This document shows positions 6,501 to 14,505 of a DNA stretch of 17,014 nucleotides, piece after piece. This stretch comes from Rifleibacterium sp035352635. GTDB taxonomy: Bacteria; Muiribacteriota; Ozemobacteria; Ozemobacterales; Ozemobacteraceae. Position 1 is the stretch's first letter. Every line of letters begins with the position of its first letter. The DNA lies in NCBI GenBank assembly GCA_035352635.1, contig DAOPYA010000092.1:1-17014 (forward strand), in the 5' to 3' direction. The notes under the pieces are model-generated. The model was not told the DNA's origin, made no database searches, and saw only the letters and a program-made list of their open reading frames with translations. The translations under genes were made by a program, and so were the position numbers.

Positions 6501-8437
6501 ATAGCGCCCCCGCCGTGGTCAGCAACCTCGGAAGCACTGCACCTGGTGATCACGTCTATAATTACAATCCGACCGGTGTCAGCAGCGACATCAAAACCAT
6601 GATCAACCTTGATGCCTACAACCCCGGCCGCATGAAGGGCAGCGATGCCAAGTGTAATAACGGCACCCGTCTCGACCAGGATCCGACCGACAAAGACTGG
6701 GCCTTCATACAATGGGGTCTGTATTTGCGGCCTAACAGCCCTTATAAGGTCGCGACAGCCACCTCGGCTCTTGGCGGTGATATTCGCCATGAACGCGGCA
6801 TACTGGTAGCTTCGGGCAGCTGCAGCACCGCCAACGTTAAAGCGTCGATCGGCGACCGCAAGTTCTCAGTTGGCATAACTGTACCAGCCACGGCTATCAA
6901 AACGATCATGACTCCCAAAGACCCCGAAACCTACAGTCTCAACCTTGAAATCATCTACCCGAGGGTTTCATGGGTTGCCAACGACCTCGGCGACAACAAG
7001 AACGAAAAACGTTTCAGCAGCATGATTCCTCTGTTTTCAGACGTAGATTCGCTAAGCACCAACGATAAGGCGGGCAACAACCCGATGCACGTGCTAGGCC
7101 GCATGAATCTTTCTAATGACGGCAGCGAACCTGCGGGCAACTACATTCTCAACCAGAGCTGGAAATTTGGTGGGAACGAGTTCTTTAATGCCGGGGGCGA
7201 TGCCACCGAAGTTCGCGCCCGGGACGTAACAATGCCCACACTGGTTCAGTCACCCGGCGACAACCCGACCCCGATAATTCAGACGACTGGCGACGATGTT
7301 ACTGATGTGACCGTAGGGTTCGCATCTTACGACAATAATCCGTTTGCTGAATTCACCGACTTCTTTGCCGCTTACCAGACTTTGAAGAGCGCAAGCAATG
7401 TTCTCGACAACACCGAAGACAACAAACAGTTCAAGGCAGAAAGCACGATCAGCGGTGCTGGAATCAAGCGCATCACCGGCGCCGATGAACCTGATTATTA
7501 TCAGAACGACAAATGGACCAACGGCGCTTCTTTCACGACCACGATACTTGAATACGGCCCCAATGGCCCATTCCAAAAAGAAAAGCCCTATGAAAACTGG
7601 ATCGGCAGCCTGAATTATACTGTCATGGGTTCAGTTTATGACGGCATCGGTTCAGATGCCAAAGACATCACTCACCAGTTCTACCATGCCAAAGCCTGCC
7701 AGGATCTGGGCATGACCATCAATGATGATGCGAAGATCCCCGTTGATAACAATCTGGTCAAAGCAGTTGAACGTTTCGACAACGACCCGCCCAGCCTTGA
7801 AGTTGAACTGGTTTCGCAGGTTGATAACCGCCGCTGGGTCTTCAAACTCGACGAAAACATTCATGACAACGGCCCGGTTCCAACTACCCCAGACGCCCTC
7901 GGCAAATGCAAAATGTCGATAAAATGCTACAACCTGCAGGGCAATACTGAGGTAGCCAACTATAGCAACGAAGCCATTGACGGCTGTGCCGGCTACCCCA
8001 ATCAGATCGGTGAAAACCGCGTTACAGTTACTGATTTGTTCGCTGATGCCGTTCCGAAGTTCCGCAGAGCGAGCCGCCTGCTGCTCAACGTGCACATTTT
8101 CGACAACACCGGCTTCAGAGCCCTCGAAGAAGCCACTCTGATAGTTGAAGACAATGATGGAACGACCACTCGCAGCCTGCTGCCGGCGAACAGTCCTGGT
8201 ATTCCGACTATTCCATCGCTCAACGTCACCGGTGCGATTATCAACAGTCTCGATACCCGCCCTCGGGCCAGTTACGCCATCGACATGCCCATGAAAGTCA
8301 ATGGTGAAAAGCAGGTCAAGATCGAGTTGAAAGCCCGAGACGGAGACAATAACGAACGCATCCTGACCATTCCGGTTACGGTTGTAGAAAGTACTTTCGA
8401 AACCCGTGTTCTCGAAACCAAGGAAAACAAGAACTGA
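3581..8437 (+). CDS. Giant secreted multidomain protein (1618 aa), candidate pilus-associated or surface protein
   Basis: It has a Sec signal peptide at residues 1-28 (basic MNFNRSVK, hydrophobic core, VHA cleavage site) and a strong GGGGGAGG ribosome-binding site (3567-3574). The N-terminal third has propeller-like strand motifs: GKVSGLAVNQQKQIFLLSS (about 76-94) and GKVDDIGIDGDGYLYVLRT (about 489-507) share one pattern. Possible calcium loops are DxxDDDG (about 389-396), DGDG (497-500) and DENGDG (759-764). Residues about 780-875 resemble a PKD-type beta-sandwich (TYKFPHPGNYLV). The C-terminal ~220 residues look like Ig/cadherin-type beta domains. I see no anchor, PEP-CTERM or autotransporter barrel. 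Its place after three minor pilins mirrors PilY1, but a PilY1 domain is not evident, so adhesin or export cargo is inference. A strong terminator follows. Confidence 0.7.
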   Translation: MNFNRSVKLAASAMLLMFAGITGNVHAAAPVMNGTAYVLLSKDFENHGVFRLNDYLTGNPLLSSENKLFNLGTLEGKVSGLAVNQQKQIFLLSSETGGTWEDAPVGWLPTGMEFEANSPIYLKVVKPTQDGISQYIRPGTPHMSNETTGTHWKRNYEIAGKKYNYAVYFGGPVEVRFLNAKDGAIGTPIWDGTFSPTAGLPHESDSNKVILPSHFAGVAYYAYGTGYHTEFPGEALDGTIGKNGNLKPLTLWSEGAAGHQNSPNSLFSCIVKRIYKHRKKSLDLYAATDDNPCSVLTRESAGMLSSLDVDVTEAYGKYCGDNCIPGGSIGQNSILTKLSTVTVVTSTKGSRYGFNPQGQKKGPFNSTTSINAALRAVLANNISQTVAYDISTDDDGQVFSNIITNAGYLQSLGITPSNLKVIGVSSDFGNNGGLDFIYGSDADMFVVQDSWWGRGGVAYEYFKDTGMIQKLDYVSNPNPTPEPLDILSGKVDDIGIDGDGYLYVLRTEKEPGDDVMAACVIETPALATWKGGFGSNIDITTLVALPPYLDTVTSSGWKRRVVTMVGGDPITEIVDINPGQQQPEDFIVVKIKQKIYKTVKRYPQGTGSLGKEEMRGRVKAGLDEWTREAVLQSDGGVQWRSATWSVEADGSKDSNLPGELAVVNLAKIPANFEGTTEHHIVALNGAVPDNAYSSVGDNPSINEHDFMTFKIEGYKPFIDGKFQPFKPMGDIVDPVTGNKLFANVQINSIPNANGDYKHDENGDGAFSGFPSNMFEATGRKTTVTWTVDFVEGNTVAEAESKIIKNLVPAQDGGGELATFTYKFPHPGNYLVRATINYNYFTFPSTADSRPHQLVANPSSPVKTTGFLVKVVAKSLNLNQSPGFISNISMKPVGNLCMTDVTSSSKTGSSKIDFIEDTNFSGIEIAFDAQFARDANFVTNEGGNLETYDGIGIWDYIYYAQMYKDIANVFPSLPYSAPAVVSNLGSTAPGDHVYNYNPTGVSSDIKTMINLDAYNPGRMKGSDAKCNNGTRLDQDPTDKDWAFIQWGLYLRPNSPYKVATATSALGGDIRHERGILVASGSCSTANVKASIGDRKFSVGITVPATAIKTIMTPKDPETYSLNLEIIYPRVSWVANDLGDNKNEKRFSSMIPLFSDVDSLSTNDKAGNNPMHVLGRMNLSNDGSEPAGNYILNQSWKFGGNEFFNAGGDATEVRARDVTMPTLVQSPGDNPTPIIQTTGDDVTDVTVGFASYDNNPFAEFTDFFAAYQTLKSASNVLDNTEDNKQFKAESTISGAGIKRITGADEPDYYQNDKWTNGASFTTTILEYGPNGPFQKEKPYENWIGSLNYTVMGSVYDGIGSDAKDITHQFYHAKACQDLGMTINDDAKIPVDNNLVKAVERFDNDPPSLEVELVSQVDNRRWVFKLDENIHDNGPVPTTPDALGKCKMSIKCYNLQGNTEVANYSNEAIDGCAGYPNQIGENRVTVTDLFADAVPKFRRASRLLLNVHIFDNTGFRALEEATLIVEDNDGTTTRSLLPANSPGIPTIPSLNVTGAIINSLDTRPRASYAIDMPMKVNGEKQVKIELKARDGDNNERILTIPVTVVESTFETRVLETKENKN

Positions 8438-9164
8438 CCTGAGAAACCTTAACAGCAACGATGCCCTGAAAATGGGCATCGTTGCTTGTTTTATTCTGCT
8501 GATACTCTATTGGCCACCCACCCTGCCAGGTTGCGACATGACTGCATTTGTGCAGAGCGATTTTGCGGCCCGTTGCCAGTTACTGCAAGAACTCAGCGAT
8601 AAAACGGTCATTGCCCGGCGGGTATCACACCCTGACCTGCAGAAGCACATTGGCAACCTGAGTCGCGAATGGGTACGCTTTTTTCTGGCACACGGGCAGG
8701 CGATAAATTGCCCGCCCAGCCTGAACTTTATCGCCAGCTCAACCTGGGAAACCGCTGTTAAAGACATTGGCATGGCCGTAGCTGCCACCACCCGTGGTGA
8801 AATCGACCAACCGGCCTTTGAGTTGCTGCGTTTTAAAATCGGGCTGCTTAAAGACGCCGGCGCCCTTGAAACAGTTCAACAAGCGCTTAAGGCATCGGCG
8901 AACGCCACGGCAAGCAGCAGCCTTCAATGGCTCGAAATTGAATACCTTGGCCCGGCGGATGTTATTGCCAAACATCTGGAGACAAACCCCACACTGGTGA
9001 CCCGGCTGCAGACTTCTGCATCTATGCATTTCAGCACTGCCGGGCGAATCGACCGCCTCGCGGCAGGTGAAAGTGCCGCCGTTGTTGAAGCCATTACCGA
9101 AAATTTTAAAAAAGAAGTCCGGGCTGACCGGCGCTTCTGGGAGCAGTTATTTTTTTGCGACTGA
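8406..9164 (+). CDS. Hypothetical membrane-anchored or exported protein
   Basis: Unknown function. The longest reading begins at GTG 8406, overlapping the giant gene by 32 nt. Alternatives are ATG 8472 and ATG 8538. Starting at 8406 gives a basic N-terminus, then a hydrophobic segment (residues about 24-38, GIVACFILLILYW) and LPGC-D, which resembles a weak lipobox with Asp at +2. The rest is predominantly helical with several Ala-rich stretches and no motif I recognise. No start has a convincing ribosome-binding site. A perfect terminator hairpin (8454-8486) lies within the N-terminal coding region, and ATG 8472 sits in its loop, so expression may depend on readthrough or coupling. It is convergent with ftsY, 21 nt apart. 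Confidence 0.55.
   Translation: MFSKPRKTRTDLRNLNSNDALKMGIVACFILLILYWPPTLPGCDMTAFVQSDFAARCQLLQELSDKTVIARRVSHPDLQKHIGNLSREWVRFFLAHGQAINCPPSLNFIASSTWETAVKDIGMAVAATTRGEIDQPAFELLRFKIGLLKDAGALETVQQALKASANATASSSLQWLEIEYLGPADVIAKHLETNPTLVTRLQTSASMHFSTAGRIDRLAAGESAAVVEAITENFKKEVRADRRFWEQLFFCD
8454..8495 (+). terminator. Strong intrinsic terminator after the giant secreted-protein gene
   Basis: A perfect 13-bp stem (AGCAACGATGCCC, 8454-8466, with GGGCATCGTTGCT, 8474-8486) and a 7-nt loop are followed by TGTTTTATT. It begins 17 nt after the TGA of the giant gene, the usual placement for a Rho-independent terminator. It also lies inside the reading frame of the next ORF, and the ATG at 8472 straddles loop and stem. 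Confidence 0.85.
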
Positions 9165-9185
9165 CCTAATTCAACCGGAAGATTA

Positions 9186-10613
9186 TTACAGAACGACGTT
9201 GTAGTCGCTCTGTTTGGTTTTTTCGCTGTCGTCAGCAAACAGGGCTTCAAGAAACTGTTCAGGGTTGAACAGCATCAGATCATCCATTTTTTCGCCAACT
9301 CCGATGAATTTAACGGGAGCGCTGATCTGCTCTTCGACCGCGAACAACACGCCGCCCTTGGCGGTGCCGTCGAGTTTTGTCACTACCAGACCAGTGATTG
9401 GCAGGGCTTCTTTAAATAGTTTCGCCTGTTGAACGGCATTCTGGCCGGTGGTGGCATCGAGAACCAGCAGTATTTCGTGAGGGCCGCCATCGCTTTCTTT
9501 TTCGGCGATTTTCTGCACCTTTTTCAGTTCAGCCATCAGATTGGCTTTTACGTGCATACGACCGGCGGTGTCAATGATCAACAGATCGGCGCCACGCTTT
9601 TGAGCTGCATGAATAGCGTCGAATACGAGAGCGCCAGGGTCGCCGCCCTCTGTTCCCCTGATCACTTCGACCCCGACGCGGTCGCCCCAGATAGTCAACT
9701 GGTCGATAGCTGCGGCTCTGAAGGTATCGCCGGCCGCCAATATTACTTTTTTGCCGTCCTTAACGAAACGGCGGGCCAGTTTGGCAATGGTGGTCGTTTT
9801 GCCGACGCCATTGACACCAATAACGAGGTAAACGGTCAAACCCTTGGGGTTGAATACGGGGTTTGACGAATAGCGGGTCAGCATACCTCTCAATTCATCA
9901 CGCAGCAGGGCATAAATTCTGGCCGGATCGGTTATATCTTCTTCATCAACCTTTTTATGAAGGTATTGCAGGAGTTCTTGCGTGGTTTTTACGCCCACAT
10001 CTGCTTCAAATAAAGCTTCTTCGAGTTCATCGAGCAGGTTGGTATCGATTTTGGTGCTGCCGAGCACCAGGCGTTTTAATTTGCCGATGAACCCGCTTCT
10101 CGTTTTTGTCAGGCCAACAGTCAGGCGCTGAAACCATGAAAGCTGTGGTTCTTCTTCGGTTGGGATTGCAACTTCGGCCGGCTGCGCTGCTTTTTCGGCA
10201 GGTTTTTCAAGGGGCGGCTCAACAGCAGAGACCTGATCGGTAACCGGTGTAATTAATGGTATTGCAGGGGTAGCGACCGGCATGGTTGATTTTTCGAGCA
10301 CCTGGGCCGGTTGAATTGTCTGGTCTGGAAGAGCAGTAATAACCTCTTCGCCGATCTCTTCTTCGTCTATGGGTTTTGAGTCTTCAAATTCTTCAAAAGG
10401 CACCAGCCATGCAAAGAGCAGCATGGTAACGCCTGCCAGAGAGGTCACGCCGGCGACCACTGCCTGGGAAATTCCGGCCTGATAATAGATCAGCACGCCT
10501 TCGATAAGCAGGCTGAGGCCAATCAGCAGCACAATTACTCTTGATTCATCCCAGGGTCTCGGCTGACGGGCAAGCTCTTTGCCGGGCCCGGAAATTTTCT
10601 GTTCTTCGCTCAT
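9186..10613 (-). CDS. ftsY: FtsY, signal recognition particle receptor GTPase, with N-terminal membrane helices
   Basis: A 475-residue SRP-receptor GTPase that docks SRP-ribosome complexes at the Sec translocon. The NG domain spans about 165-460: P-loop GVNGVGKTT (266-274), DTFRAAA (296-302), DTAGR (348-352), TKLDGTAKGG (412-421) and the FIGVGEKMDDL motif (436-446). All key GTPase residues are present. The N-terminus is unusual: two predicted membrane helices (about 26-44 and 51-71) precede an acidic, Pro-rich linker (about 72-158). Most FtsY proteins bind the membrane through an amphipathic/acidic A domain instead. The start ATG overlaps the smc stop as ATGA (10610-10613), so the two genes form an operon with coupled translation. 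Confidence 0.96.
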   Translation of the reverse strand: MSEEQKISGPGKELARQPRPWDESRVIVLLIGLSLLIEGVLIYYQAGISQAVVAGVTSLAGVTMLLFAWLVPFEEFEDSKPIDEEEIGEEVITALPDQTIQPAQVLEKSTMPVATPAIPLITPVTDQVSAVEPPLEKPAEKAAQPAEVAIPTEEEPQLSWFQRLTVGLTKTRSGFIGKLKRLVLGSTKIDTNLLDELEEALFEADVGVKTTQELLQYLHKKVDEEDITDPARIYALLRDELRGMLTRYSSNPVFNPKGLTVYLVIGVNGVGKTTTIAKLARRFVKDGKKVILAAGDTFRAAAIDQLTIWGDRVGVEVIRGTEGGDPGALVFDAIHAAQKRGADLLIIDTAGRMHVKANLMAELKKVQKIAEKESDGGPHEILLVLDATTGQNAVQQAKLFKEALPITGLVVTKLDGTAKGGVLFAVEEQISAPVKFIGVGEKMDDLMLFNPEQFLEALFADDSEKTKQSDYNVVL

Positions 10614-13600
10614 TGCATGTTCTCCTCTGTGGCTGATCCAGCTGTGGCAACCGCATAATTGCGTTCTTTCATGCCGCCGGCTTTGCTCACAGTAAATTCC
10701 TTAATTTTGTCGTCGTCTTCAAGTCTGATTGAGATTGGGCGTGAAATGCCTGATTTTTGAAGGGTTACGCCATAAATGACATCGACCGCCTGCATGGTTT
10801 CTTTATTGTGGGTAATGACCAGAAACTGCGTTTTATCGGCAAAACTGCGCAACATGCGGGTAAAGCGTCTGACATTTGCTTCGTCAAGGGCCGCCTCGAC
10901 TTCATCAAGCAGACAAAACGCCGGTGGTTTAACCTGCAGAATGGAAAACAGCAGTGCCAGCGAGATCAGAGCTTTTTCGCCGCCCGAAAACAGTTCGAGG
11001 GTCGAGAGTTTTTTGCCCGGCAGTCGGCAAACAATATCGACATCGCTCTCAAGCGGAATATTCGGGTCGGTAAGCTTGAGCATACCGCTGCCGCCCGGAA
11101 AGAGGATTTCGAAGATATCGTTAAAGGCAACGTTGATCTGGCCGAAGGTTTCAAGAAATCGTTCAGAGGAAATCTTCTCGATTTCGGCAATAACCTGTTC
11201 AAGAGAATCGGCAGCATCGGTCATATCGGCGATTTGCGAATTCAGAAAGTCATATCGTTCGCGGGTTTTCTCGTAATCCTCGATGGCAAGGGGATTTACG
11301 GCGCCGAGGACTTCCTGTTCGAAGCGGCGCTGATTGATGCGGCCAGCGAGTTCATCGCGGCTTTCGTATTTATTCGGCTTAAAACCATGATCGTTGAGAT
11401 CAATGTTGAATTCACCGCTGAGAATGCCTTCTTTGGTGCTGATATGCGTTTTAACTTCAGTCAATTTGATGTCGAGTTCAGAAAGCTTTTTTCTTGTTGA
11501 GTCTTCGATGCGCACTCGGCTCTGATAGGCATGATCGAGTTGATCAAGCTCTTTAGACATGCGCCGGTAATCATTTTGAATGGTTTCCATGGCCGATTCA
11601 AGAGTTTCTTTGCGTTTTTCAAGCTCATCTATGCCGGTCTGAACAGCCGAGACGTTCTTTTCGCCTTCGCAGGTCAAACCCTTAAGGCGTTCGACTTCTG
11701 AGGCGGCACGCTCTTTGCGCTCGGCGGCATCGCGGCGGCGGCGGGTTGCCGCTTCAATTTCTTTTTTAATGGCTTTTTTGCGTTCGACTATCTGTGCCAT
11801 TTCGAGCTTGCGTTCGCCGAGCATACTGACCAGACCGCTCAATCGCGCCTGAATGGCACCTTCGCGGCCGCTGAGCGCATTGAGGCGCCCGGAAAGCTCG
11901 GTATGTTGTTTTTCAATAGAGGCCAGTTCGGCGCCAGCCTGAACGAGTTCATGGCGAAGCGCATCAAGGCGGGTGGTCATTTCGGCACGGTCACGGGCAA
12001 TATTCGAATATTCTTCGCTGCGGGTTTTCAGTTCCTGGGTATTTTTGTCACGGGTGCGTTCAAAGAACCCGAGTGACTGTTCGCGGCGCCGCACCATATC
12101 ATCGCGTTCACGGGTCGAGTTATTCAGGGTCTGGCGTTCGCGGAGCAGGTTATTCATCAGGCTGCGCAGCTTGCCTTCTTTGCTTTCGAGCACTTTCAGC
12201 TTTTCTTCGAGTTCTTCTTGTTCACGTTTGCGCGAGAGAATACCACCAGATTTGCGGGCTTCGCCGCCGCCGGTCATGGCGCCTGAAGACCTGATAATTT
12301 CGCCATCAACGGTGACGATGCGATTGAAATTACGATTCTTGCGGGTGAATTCGACTGCGTTGTCGAGGTTATCGAAGATCAGAATACGGCCGAGCAGATT
12401 ACTCATGACCGTATAAAATTTTGCATCAAATTCAATCAATTCGAGGGCTGCGCCGAGGCAACCTCTGGCTTCGGCCCGGCCAAGTGCCGGTGGCGCGGTC
12501 ATTATATCGAGGGGCAGAAAGGTGGCGCGCCCGGCCTTATTCTGTTTCAGCATATCAATAGCCGCTTTGGCGGTTTCGGCGTCCTGGGTGATGATATCCT
12601 GGATACTGCCGCCCAGAGCTGTTTCGATAGCGACTTCATAGCCGGCCGGCACTTTTATCAGGTCACCGACGATGCCGTGAATTCCGGGCAGGCGGCCGGT
12701 CTCTTTAAGCGCCAGGGCGGCCTGCACGCCACGGAAAATACCGCTGTCGCTGCTATGGCGGAGTTCTTCAAAAAGATTCAGGCGGGCGCGGGCCATTTTG
12801 ATACCGTCAGAAACGCCGGTCAGCTCTTCTTCGGTTCGCTTGTGATCTTTTTCGACCTTGTTAAGGCGGGCCATTTCTTCGGAAAGCAGCGTTCGATTTT
12901 TTTCGATTTCTGCTTTCATGGTGGCAATCTCGGTCTCAGTTTTTTCGTTTTCAGCTTGCAGGCTGTTAACATGATTTCGAGCTGAAGTGACATCGCCTTC
13001 GCCCTTATCAAGCTGGCGTTCAAGAATTTGAATCTGCTGAGTAACGGTGGTAATACGATTTCGGCGATCAGCAAGTGCGACCGCCACATCAAAGACCGAC
13101 TGTTTATCGCTGCTTTGTTCTCTGAGATGTTTGTCGAGCTCGGCACGCACTTCATCGACATTGCCCTCAAGATCGGCCATAACCGCAGCCAGTTCTATTT
13201 CGCGGGTTTCTTCGTCTTTAAAGCGGTTCTCGGCGTCACTTATTTCCTGGCCACCGTCGAGCAGAAGGCTTTCGATGCCATCGATTTCTTCAAGAATGGC
13301 CTGACTGCGAGCCTGCTGGCTCTTGAGATCTTCGCGCAGAGCGGCCATCTGGCGGCGGCGGTCGTCGATCTGCACCACCACTGTTTTAACTTCATCCTGA
13401 CGGGTCTGCAGCACTGATTCAAACTCGGCAAAGCGCACCCGGGCGTCGGCTTTCTTTGCATCGACTTCGGCGAGGAATTTTTCGATTTCTTCAATTTTAG
13501 CGAGGAGCCCGAGGCGCATCGAATTAATGTTTTCGAATTCGCCGTTCAGCTGACTGAGGTCGAAAAGAATCAGATCTATTTCGAGTTGTCTGATTTCGCC

Positions 13601-14257
13601 GGCCAGTGCCTGATATTTGCGGGTTTTTTCAGCCTGTTCGGCGAGCGGGCCGAGCTGCCCCTCGATTTCAGAGGTTATGTCGCGCAGGCGGGTAATGTTG
13701 GTACGGGTATGCCCGAGCTTGGTCAGGGTATTCTGTTTGCGGTGCTTGAATTTGGTAATACCGGCGGCTTCTTCGATCAGGGCGCGGCGTGACTGGGTGC
13801 GCTGAAAAATAATATCGTCTATATCACCCTGACCGATTACCGAGTAGCCGTCTTTGCCGATACCTGTATCCATGAGCATTTCTTTGATGCTCGACATCAG
13901 AGTTCGGCTGTTGTTAACGAAATAATTGCTCTCACCCGAGCGAAAAAGCTGGCGCCCGATGCTGACTTCGGAAAAGTCCATGGGCATGGCGTGGTCTTCG
14001 TTGTCGAGAATCAGCTTAACCTGGGCAAAAGCTGAAGCCTTGAGTTCTGCAGAGCCGGCGAAGATGACTTCTGACATCTTGGTGCCGCGCAATGCTTTGG
14101 CACTTTGCTCGCCGAGCACCCAGCGGATCGCATCGCAAACGTTGCTTTTTCCGGAACCGTTTGGCCCGATGATAGCGGTAATACCCTGAGTGAAATCAAA
14201 AACCGTCTTGCGGCCGAAAGACTTGAAGCCCATCAGCTCAAGTGACTTGAGATACAT
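10610..14257 (-). CDS. smc: Chromosome segregation ATPase SMC
   Basis: A full-length SMC (1215 residues), the core of the condensin that compacts and segregates chromosomes with ScpA/ScpB. The N-terminal head has Walker A GPNGSGKSN (31-39) and a Q-loop near Q143 (VIGQGDID). Coiled coils span about 170-510 and 680-1030. The hinge (about 520-675) contains GIHGIVGDLI and a GGSIQDII segment. The C-terminal head has the ABC signature region ELFSGGEKAL (about 1085-1095, Phe where Leu is usual) and Walker B CLLDEVEAALDEAN (about 1110-1125). A ~45-residue tail follows the head. The ribosome-binding site is weak (AGG about 11 nt upstream). It is the first gene of an smc-ftsY operon, an arrangement found in many bacteria. 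Confidence 0.97.
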   Translation of the reverse strand: MYLKSLELMGFKSFGRKTVFDFTQGITAIIGPNGSGKSNVCDAIRWVLGEQSAKALRGTKMSEVIFAGSAELKASAFAQVKLILDNEDHAMPMDFSEVSIGRQLFRSGESNYFVNNSRTLMSSIKEMLMDTGIGKDGYSVIGQGDIDDIIFQRTQSRRALIEEAAGITKFKHRKQNTLTKLGHTRTNITRLRDITSEIEGQLGPLAEQAEKTRKYQALAGEIRQLEIDLILFDLSQLNGEFENINSMRLGLLAKIEEIEKFLAEVDAKKADARVRFAEFESVLQTRQDEVKTVVVQIDDRRRQMAALREDLKSQQARSQAILEEIDGIESLLLDGGQEISDAENRFKDEETREIELAAVMADLEGNVDEVRAELDKHLREQSSDKQSVFDVAVALADRRNRITTVTQQIQILERQLDKGEGDVTSARNHVNSLQAENEKTETEIATMKAEIEKNRTLLSEEMARLNKVEKDHKRTEEELTGVSDGIKMARARLNLFEELRHSSDSGIFRGVQAALALKETGRLPGIHGIVGDLIKVPAGYEVAIETALGGSIQDIITQDAETAKAAIDMLKQNKAGRATFLPLDIMTAPPALGRAEARGCLGAALELIEFDAKFYTVMSNLLGRILIFDNLDNAVEFTRKNRNFNRIVTVDGEIIRSSGAMTGGGEARKSGGILSRKREQEELEEKLKVLESKEGKLRSLMNNLLRERQTLNNSTRERDDMVRRREQSLGFFERTRDKNTQELKTRSEEYSNIARDRAEMTTRLDALRHELVQAGAELASIEKQHTELSGRLNALSGREGAIQARLSGLVSMLGERKLEMAQIVERKKAIKKEIEAATRRRRDAAERKERAASEVERLKGLTCEGEKNVSAVQTGIDELEKRKETLESAMETIQNDYRRMSKELDQLDHAYQSRVRIEDSTRKKLSELDIKLTEVKTHISTKEGILSGEFNIDLNDHGFKPNKYESRDELAGRINQRRFEQEVLGAVNPLAIEDYEKTRERYDFLNSQIADMTDAADSLEQVIAEIEKISSERFLETFGQINVAFNDIFEILFPGGSGMLKLTDPNIPLESDVDIVCRLPGKKLSTLELFSGGEKALISLALLFSILQVKPPAFCLLDEVEAALDEANVRRFTRMLRSFADKTQFLVITHNKETMQAVDVIYGVTLQKSGISRPISIRLEDDDKIKEFTVSKAGGMKERNYAVATAGSATEENMQ

Positions 14258-14293
14258 TTAAGTTTGCCTGACCTTTGAATTAGTATCGCAACC

Positions 14294-14309
14294 GGGCCGA
14301 ATTCCGCCC
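14294..14309. promoter_or_regulatory. Imperfect palindrome upstream of smc
   Basis: GGGCCGAATTCCGCCC matches its own reverse complement at 14 of 16 positions. It lies 37-52 bp before the smc start. It could be an operator or a leader hairpin. I found no convincing smc promoter nearby: GATACT at about 14287-14282 on the minus strand is the best -10 candidate and has no good -35. The rest of 14258-14470 shows only a T-rich stretch (14415-14435). Confidence 0.25.
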
Positions 14310-14470
14310 TGTTTCTGCTATTGAATCCTGCAAAACTGAATAGACAAACTAATATATGCCACAATTCGCAGCAAAAATACAGCCTTCCGGTGCAATTTTG
14401 TGGGGAGGGCCGCGATTTTTTCGGGGATTTTTTTTATGCAAGCCAGATAGTCAATTTGCCGGCGCTGATG

Positions 14471-14498
14471 TTGCTTTGTCTGAAGGGTGTGTGATAAT
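14471..14498 (+). promoter_or_regulatory. Promoter of the 47-residue membrane protein gene
   Basis: TTGCTT (14471-14476) and GATAAT (14493-14498), preceded by TGTG, have a 16-nt spacer. The predicted transcription start near 14505 leaves a leader of about 70 nt before the small ORF. Confidence 0.6.
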
Positions 14499-14505
14499 CT
14501 GACGC

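Noticed and set aside
7652..8479. A 275-codon open frame antisense to the giant gene
   Set aside because: It is a codon-bias shadow of the sense gene, which has a signal peptide, ribosome-binding site and domain-like segments. The antisense protein has no recognisable motif or upstream signals.
10757..11500. A 247-codon open frame antisense to smc
   Set aside because: It lies opposite the conserved SMC C-terminal head with Walker B and signature motifs. It has no ribosome-binding site or sensible protein pattern.
14410..14435. CCGCG/CGGGG hairpin followed by eight T, as a terminator
   Set aside because: The stem is only 5 bp with one mismatch. No plus-strand gene lies upstream for it to terminate, since smc runs the other way.
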